Shown here piece after piece: positions 42,913 through 46,773 of a stretch of 46,773 nt of DNA; the stretch's first letter is position 1, and each line of letters begins with the position of its first letter. The notes under the pieces were generated by a model. The model was not told the DNA's origin. It ran no database searches and saw only the letters and a program-made list of their open reading frames with translations. The stretch is from Sphingomonas sp. CCH9-E2 (GTDB lineage Bacteria; Pseudomonadota; Alphaproteobacteria; Sphingomonadales; Sphingomonadaceae), in NCBI RefSeq assembly GCF_001557215.1, contig NZ_LSJM01000309.1, forward strand, positions 1 through 46,773, read 5' to 3'. The position numbers were made by a program, and so were the translations under genes.

Positions 42913-43256
42913 GGCGCATCCCTGTCCGTCTTGCCCCGGTGTGGCGGCGCGCACCTGTCACTCTGGGAGGCGATGCGGTTCCCCGCAACTACCAGAAATG
43001 GTGGGGAGGCATGCGTGGAGCGCCAAGGCAGGCTTTCGCGTCGATAGCTGCTTTGCTGCCTTGCCTTGAGCGTTGCGGGGTGGCGAACATACCGGCGTGC
43101 CGTGGCTATGGCACCGAGGTGTGAAACCTCATTTGCGGTTGGCGGATCAAAATGTCGGAAAAGCAGATCGATCCGTCGACCAGCGCCATCGCGGCAAGCT
43201 GAGCGCGCTTCTGCGCTCTCCCGTGTTGCCAGAAGGCAGTGTGCTACAGTGTGTGG
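42913..43256. other. gene-free stretch upstream of LysR
   Basis: No credible gene is seen. It holds the LysR promoter and a hairpin (CAAGGCAG...CTGCCTTG, 43024-43063) whose role is unknown. Open frames here have poor composition and no ribosome-binding sites. Confidence 0.5.
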
Positions 43257-43379
43257 TTAGCCAAACAGCCAGCGGGCCGCGTGGAAAAAGCCGGCCAGGG
43301 CAGATCCGCCCACAAGCACCGCCAGCAGGCAGCCCTCGATCACATCGGCTGTGGCCCGCCAGTCCGGTTTCCACTTCAT
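43257..43379 (-). CDS. possible small single-span membrane protein
   Basis: A 40-residue reading frame (starting MKWKPDWRATADVIEGCLL) with one hydrophobic helix (CLLAVLVGGSALAGFFHAAR). The pattern of short polar N-terminus, one helix and basic/aromatic end is typical of real small membrane proteins. The ribosome-binding site is weak and a longer upstream frame exists, so it is uncertain. Confidence 0.35.
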   Translation of the reverse strand: MKWKPDWRATADVIEGCLLAVLVGGSALAGFFHAARWLFG

Positions 43380-43695
43380 GCAAATATGCAAGCAGATTGC
43401 AGACATGCAGCAAAGGGCTGATCGAACCACGGACCGAGCGATCAGCCATGCAGCTCGCCCGTGCACCGCAGTGCCTGTTCGCCATTGGCTGCTGGAGCAA
43501 TGTCGGGCGTGTGAAGCGAGGTGCACCCGGCAGATCGCAAGCCGCCTATGCAGGTGACGCGATCGCGTCGGTTTCCCGATCGCGCACACTCGGGTGCTTG
43601 GACAACCCGGCGATGAACGCTCTCCGGAACGGGGTCTTGAACGCACCGCAAGAAAGCGTGCCCGTTGGGCCAACAGTTCGGGCGGGCGAGGGCGC
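43380..43695. other. gene-poor gap downstream of module B
   Basis: Several overlapping open frames exist on both strands, but none has a recognisable domain or start signal. This is where module A has its MarR-like gene, and I see no trace of one here. Confidence 0.45.
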
Positions 43696-44247
43696 TCACA
43701 TGAGTCCCATCGAACGGAACGACGTCGATGCTCCCCTTCCGAGCAGAATGTGATCGAGGAGCGAGATGCCACATTCGCGGCCGACGAGAGCCAGGCGCCG
43801 CGTCAAGTCGATATCCGCCCGACTGGGCTTGGCGTCCCCACTTGGATGATTATGCACAAGAACCATCGCGCCCGCATTCAGGGCAAACGCGCGATCAAGG
43901 ATATCGCGGACGCTGAACGGTGCCGAATCGACATCGCCTTCCGCAAGGATCTCGTCGCTCAGGAGACGGCTCTTGATGTCGAGGTAGAGCACACGCACGC
44001 GCTCCGTGCGGGCATGTCCCTGGGTGAAGGTCAGATAGTCGGTGAGTTCGCTGCTATCGCCGACCGGGATCTGCTCGGGAACGCGCCACAGTAGTGAATG
44101 CTGCAAGGCATCTCCAAGAAGTGCGAGCCATCGCGCCACTTCGATCGGTACGCGCAGATGTGCGGAATGCCGTGCCGCGTCGAATACAGCTGGCAATGAT
44201 CCGAACCGGCGAATCAGCTTGTCGGCGATGTCGGTCGAACCCGACGC
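43696..44247 (-). CDS. RadC/JAB-domain protein (module B)
   Basis: Paralogue of the RadC-like protein at 34616. Visible parts are the helix-hairpin-helix remnant (LIRRFGSLPAVFDA), YLTFTQGHARTERVRVLYLD, and the JAB metal motif LVHNHPSGDAKPSRADID followed by LLDHILLG. The metal ligands are all present. The GTG at 44247 gives 183 residues and a 34-bp overlap with the membrane gene upstream; the homologous region extends slightly further upstream without a normal start codon. Compared with full RadC (about 220 residues) it lacks part of the N-terminal domain. It ends module B. Confidence 0.82.
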   Translation of the reverse strand, partial: ASGSTDIADKLIRRFGSLPAVFDAARHSAHLRVPIEVARWLALLGDALQHSLLWRVPEQIPVGDSSELTDYLTFTQGHARTERVRVLYLDIKSRLLSDEILAEGDVDSAPFSVRDILDRAFALNAGAMVLVHNHPSGDAKPSRADIDLTRRLALVGRECGISLLDHILLGRGASTSFRSMGLM

Positions 44248-44699
44248 CACGGGTGCAAGGAGGGCAGCCAGGAGTTGTCGGCACCGCGTTTCCTGATCCG
44301 GTGCCGGTGCAGGACCGTCGCGACGGCCAGAAGCAGTTGCATCGGGTAGGCCCAGCTCTGGAGGATGATCGCGTAGACGGCACCCAGCATCCCAGGATTC
44401 TCCAGGCGTATCCAGTGGCCCGCGACGTTCACAAGATGCATGCTGAACATCGCGATCGGCCAAACCCGATCGGCGCGCCACATTACGAGGAGCAAGCCAG
44501 CCAGTAAAAGGTGATCGACGATCAGGACGCCCAATTCGAGGCGCTGGAACGAGATCGAAGAAGCGGCGTAGAGATAGCCCGTCGCCAATGCCGCTGCGAG
44601 CAGCATCGCCGATGTAACGCGCTCGGGCCCACCACCTCGCCACAATGCATAGCCGCATGTGACCCCCAGTATGATGAGGAAAATGTGGGTTCCTGACAT
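44214..44699 (-). CDS. polytopic membrane protein (module B)
   Basis: A 161-residue protein with about five hydrophobic helices, homologous to the module A protein at 35137 but without its first helix. Shared blocks are YALWRGGGPERV, RADRVWPIAMFSMHLVNVAG and the last helix pair ending in a basic HRHRIRKRG segment. The C-terminal 25 residues are Pro/Arg/Ser-rich and overlap the RadC coding region. No catalytic motif is seen. The frame relation to the downstream RadC gene is the same in both modules. Confidence 0.83.
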   Translation of the reverse strand: MSGTHIFLIILGVTCGYALWRGGGPERVTSAMLLAAALATGYLYAASSISFQRLELGVLIVDHLLLAGLLLVMWRADRVWPIAMFSMHLVNVAGHWIRLENPGMLGAVYAIILQSWAYPMQLLLAVATVLHRHRIRKRGADNSWLPSLHPWRRVRPTSPTS

Positions 44700-44735
44700 G
44701 CCGGGGCGCCTCCTTGACGCCCCCGCATAGGCGAT

Positions 44736-45098
44736 TCAGGCGACGGCCCTCAACGGTTCGGGCTGGTCGAGGGGCGCCTCGAATTTCGTCGCGAACTTCG
44801 GGGTTTGCTCCATATGGCCATATCCGTCGTCGAGGCCGAGTTCCCCGGGGATTTTCTTCATCAACGGATGCGCCTCGATCATGAGCTGCCGAGCCCGAAC
44901 CATCAGAGCATTGGCTTCGGACACCTTCTGAAGGGCGCGCAGGCCCGTGGCGAGAGGCACCTCGAGTTCGCCGGCGGCAATCTGCATTTTCGATTGGCAG
45001 ACTGCGATCTGTAGCGAGGCCTGGTCGACGAGTCTCTCGGACGCGACGAACAGGTCATGGACTTCGCGAGCGGCGCGCATTTGCTGAGCCGTGGGCAT
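44736..45098 (-). CDS. small helical protein (module B)
   Basis: A 120-residue soluble, helix-rich protein (REVHDLFVASERLVDQASLQ, GLRALQKVSEANALMVRARQ, MIEAHPLMKKIPGELGLDDG). It occupies the same place as the 123-residue protein of module A, and a leucine/arginine-rich central helix looks alike, though identity is low. AAGGGGG precedes the ATG. It starts 14 bp after the LuxR-type gene, so it is probably cotranscribed with it. No known domain. Confidence 0.72.
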   Translation of the reverse strand: MPTAQQMRAAREVHDLFVASERLVDQASLQIAVCQSKMQIAAGELEVPLATGLRALQKVSEANALMVRARQLMIEAHPLMKKIPGELGLDDGYGHMEQTPKFATKFEAPLDQPEPLRAVA

Positions 45099-45112
45099 CG
45101 TAAACCCCCTTA

Positions 45113-45694
45113 TTACGGCTCCTGTGGGGGAGCCATGTTGCCAACTGCCCGCTCCCGCATTGCCTGAAGGTTCGAAGCGATCGCCCCTACGCCGGCAACA
45201 ATGATCACCAGCCCAATCGCGAGCGCGACGGAGCAGCCGACCTTGAGCAGCATTGAGTGCTTGACCAATTCGATCCAGGCTGACGCGTGACCCGACGAGA
45301 CCGGTACGAACGTGGCGTCCCCCATGTCGAAAGAAACCCGCTCGTCCCTTACCTTTCGCGCCAATTCGCCATGCGGTTCGGACGGTTGAAAAATGCCGGA
45401 ATCTTGGGCGTCGAGAAGCCTCGGCGATCTCAAATGAGATTGTTGAGATTGTCCCGCCTCGTGGGCCAGCAGCAATTTCCCGGCGTGCCGCCGGTCACGC
45501 GCTCCGAGTGATTTGGTGGCCGCGGACACGTAGTTGTCGATCGTGCCCTCTTTCAGGGTCACACCCATCCGAAGCATCTCCTTGGTCGAATAGCCCTCGG
45601 CGGCCAATCGCAGCAACTGGCACTGCTGCGGGGAGAGCGACTCGACCGCGCGGGCGAAGGCCTCTGCATCCAGCGACGACGCTTCAAGCATCAT
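45113..45694 (-). CDS. LuxR-type HTH protein with C-terminal membrane anchor (module B)
   Basis: A 193-residue paralogue of the protein at 36172. Residues 18-75 form a LuxR/GerE HTH (SLSPQQCQLLRLAAEGYSTK, KEGTIDNYVSAATKSLGARD). A linker of about 75 residues leads to one hydrophobic helix (LLKVGCSVALAIGLVIIVAG) and a tail ending GNMAPPQEP, like NLAPHQ in copy A. The first two codons are both ATG. It heads module B. The IS element begins about 200 bp upstream, so the promoter region may have been altered by the insertion. Confidence 0.87.
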   Translation of the reverse strand: MMLEASSLDAEAFARAVESLSPQQCQLLRLAAEGYSTKEMLRMGVTLKEGTIDNYVSAATKSLGARDRRHAGKLLLAHEAGQSQQSHLRSPRLLDAQDSGIFQPSEPHGELARKVRDERVSFDMGDATFVPVSSGHASAWIELVKHSMLLKVGCSVALAIGLVIIVAGVGAIASNLQAMRERAVGNMAPPQEP

Positions 45695-45895
45695 GCCTCC
45701 TGTGCGTAGCTGGGCAGTAGCGGATGCGTCGAATCGATCCCTGGGCCATGGTCACACGGGTTAGGTTCCCATCAGCTTGGCGCGATCGGCTCGTGTCATT
45801 GAGGATATGACTGGTTGCCCAGTACTGACTACCCCGCAATCTGCCGCGCGGGATATCCGCAACAGATTAGCTCAACGCGATACCGTCGTATCTTA

Positions 45896-46728
45896 GGGTC
45901 AGGACCCATAAACGGGATTCCCTTGGCGGCTGGGATGTGATTCATGCGCTGCGCCAGCAGGAGCGTGGATTTGAGCGAGTTTTGGTTGAGTGAAGCCCAG
46001 TTCGAACGGCTGCGTCCGCTGCTGCCGGACAAGGTGCGCGGTGTGGCGCGGGTCGATGATCGCCGGGTGATCAGCGGCATCATCCATGTGGTGAAGTCGG
46101 GCGGGCGCTGGGTCGACGCGCCGGCCTGCTACGGGCCGAGGAAGACGCTCTACAACCGGTTCGTGCGCTGGGCGGCAAAGGGTGTGTGGCAGGAGCTGTT
46201 CGTCACGCTCGCGGCAGCAGGCGGGCCGCCCGCCGAGGTCCTGATCGACAGCACGCATATGAAGGCGCACCGATCCGCAGGCGGTGGAAAAGGGGGGCGC
46301 TCGTCCAGGCGATCGGGATCAGCCGGGGCGGCCGCAACAGCAAGCTCCACGCGCTCACCGACGGCGAAGGTCGACCGCTCCGCTTCCTGCTGACCGGGGG
46401 CCAGGTCGCCGATTGCCGCGCAGCCGATGTGTTGCTCGATGATCTCGCGCCGCGCACCATCGTGCTCGCGGACAAGGCTTATGACAGCAATGCGATCCGC
46501 GACCTGATCGAGCGGCAGGGTGCAGTTCCGAACATCCCCTCCAAGACGAACCGCCGCTGGAAAAGCTGCTTCTCCAAGACGCTCTACAAGGGCCGCAACG
46601 CCGTCGAGCGCATGTTCTGCCGCCTCAAGGATTATCGCCGCATCGCAACCCGTTACGACAAACTCGCCACCAACTTCCTCAGCGCCATCTACCTCGCTGC
46701 AGCCGTCACATGGTGGTTATGAGTCATC
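45896..46728 (+). mobile_element. IS5-family (IS427-like) insertion sequence, right end missing
   Basis: The left end is GGGTCAGGACCCATAA at 45896-45911, about 48 bp before the transposase ATG, a usual distance. An intact copy should end TTATGGGTCCTGACCC. Here the right side reads TTATGAGTC at the transposase stop, then unrelated ATCGTG. So the terminal repeat appears lost after about 46728. The transposase itself is complete if frameshifting occurs. Confidence 0.75.
45944..46722 (+). CDS. IS5-family DDE transposase in two overlapping frames
   Basis: Frame 1 (45944-46393) holds the N-terminal part (FWLSEAQFERLRPLLPDK, YGPRKTLYNRFVRW) and the first catalytic Asp (VLIDSTHMKAHR). Frame 2 (from 46186, in the -1 frame) holds GISRGGRNSKLHALTDGEGR, the second Asp (IVLADKAYDS) and the Glu (RNAVERMFCRLKDYRR). 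The frames meet at AAAAGGGGGG (46288-46297), the typical A4G6 slip site of IS427-group elements. With a -1 shift the product is about 258 residues with a full DDE triad. It is on the opposite strand to module B. Confidence 0.88.
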
Positions 46729-46773
46729 GTGTAATTTGTGGCTGCTTCCTCGGGCCGGCTGAGCGGCGCACAC

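Noticed and set aside
43024..43063. Hairpin CAAGGCAG/CTGCCTTG as a small RNA
   Set aside because: There is no promoter or T-run terminator around it, and short stems are common in this GC-rich DNA.
43073..43753. 226-residue plus-strand frame and overlapping minus-strand frames near module B
   Set aside because: Mixed-frame ORFs with no start signals or domains; only the short hydrophobic 40-residue frame seemed worth listing.

Overview
The window looks like a high-GC alphaproteobacterial chromosome or large replicon, most likely from a sphingomonad. The evidence is a large TonB-dependent receptor, NitT/TauT-type transport genes mixed with aromatic-acid catabolic genes (a LigJ-type hydratase), a Ros/MucR regulator, a HfaA/HfaB/HfaD-type surface-anchor set, and many ATGA/TGATG-coupled genes. 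No rRNA, tRNA, CRISPR array or replication origin was recognised. All family calls are made from sequence motifs by eye; no database search was run.

Region 1 (1-20.5 kb) is a catabolic and uptake cluster. It holds a 5'-truncated ThDP enzyme, a convergent MFS transporter, a TonB-dependent receptor, a lipoprotein substrate-binding protein (SBP), a COG3618-type amidohydrolase and a NitT/TauT permease. A second SBP and an unusual LysR regulator with two HTH domains lie on the minus strand. Plus-strand genes then follow: an NMT1-fold protein related to 4,5-dihydroxyphthalate decarboxylase, LigJ (4-oxalomesaconate hydratase), a second amidohydrolase, the ABC ATPase, an HpcH/HpaI aldolase, an alpha-ketoglutarate-semialdehyde-type dehydrogenase, a second ThDP decarboxylase-like enzyme and a second NMT1-fold protein. 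The set suggests uptake of an organic acid and its breakdown through a 4-oxalomesaconate-like intermediate to central metabolites. No ring-cleaving oxygenase is present here, so the substrate is unknown.

Region 2 (20.5-27.6 kb) starts with a decayed IS5-family transposase. It continues with a Tat-exported three-subunit molybdenum aldehyde oxidoreductase (PaoABC type), a MucR-like regulator whose zinc-ligand cysteines appear to be missing with a 19-bp palindrome upstream, and an operon of small exported proteins (a hypothetical protein, an Excalibur protein, a basic protein and a thermonuclease).

Region 3 (27.7-33.8 kb) holds the most unusual enzyme: a 984-residue protein joining an N-terminal catalase-like haem domain to a LodA-type cysteine-tryptophylquinone oxidase. 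It is translationally coupled to a LodB-type flavoprotein. A hipBA toxin-antitoxin pair with an over-long HipB lies divergently next to it.

Region 4 (33.9-45.7 kb) contains two diverged copies of the same minus-strand module: a LuxR-type HTH protein with a C-terminal membrane anchor, a small helical protein, a polytopic membrane protein and a RadC/JAB protein. Copy A also carries a MarR-like gene. The copies flank an hfaA-hfaB-hfaD-like adhesin-anchor operon and a LysR gene. The module is recognisable as a unit, but I know of no described function for it. The window ends with an IS5-family element that needs a -1 frameshift and seems to have lost its right end.
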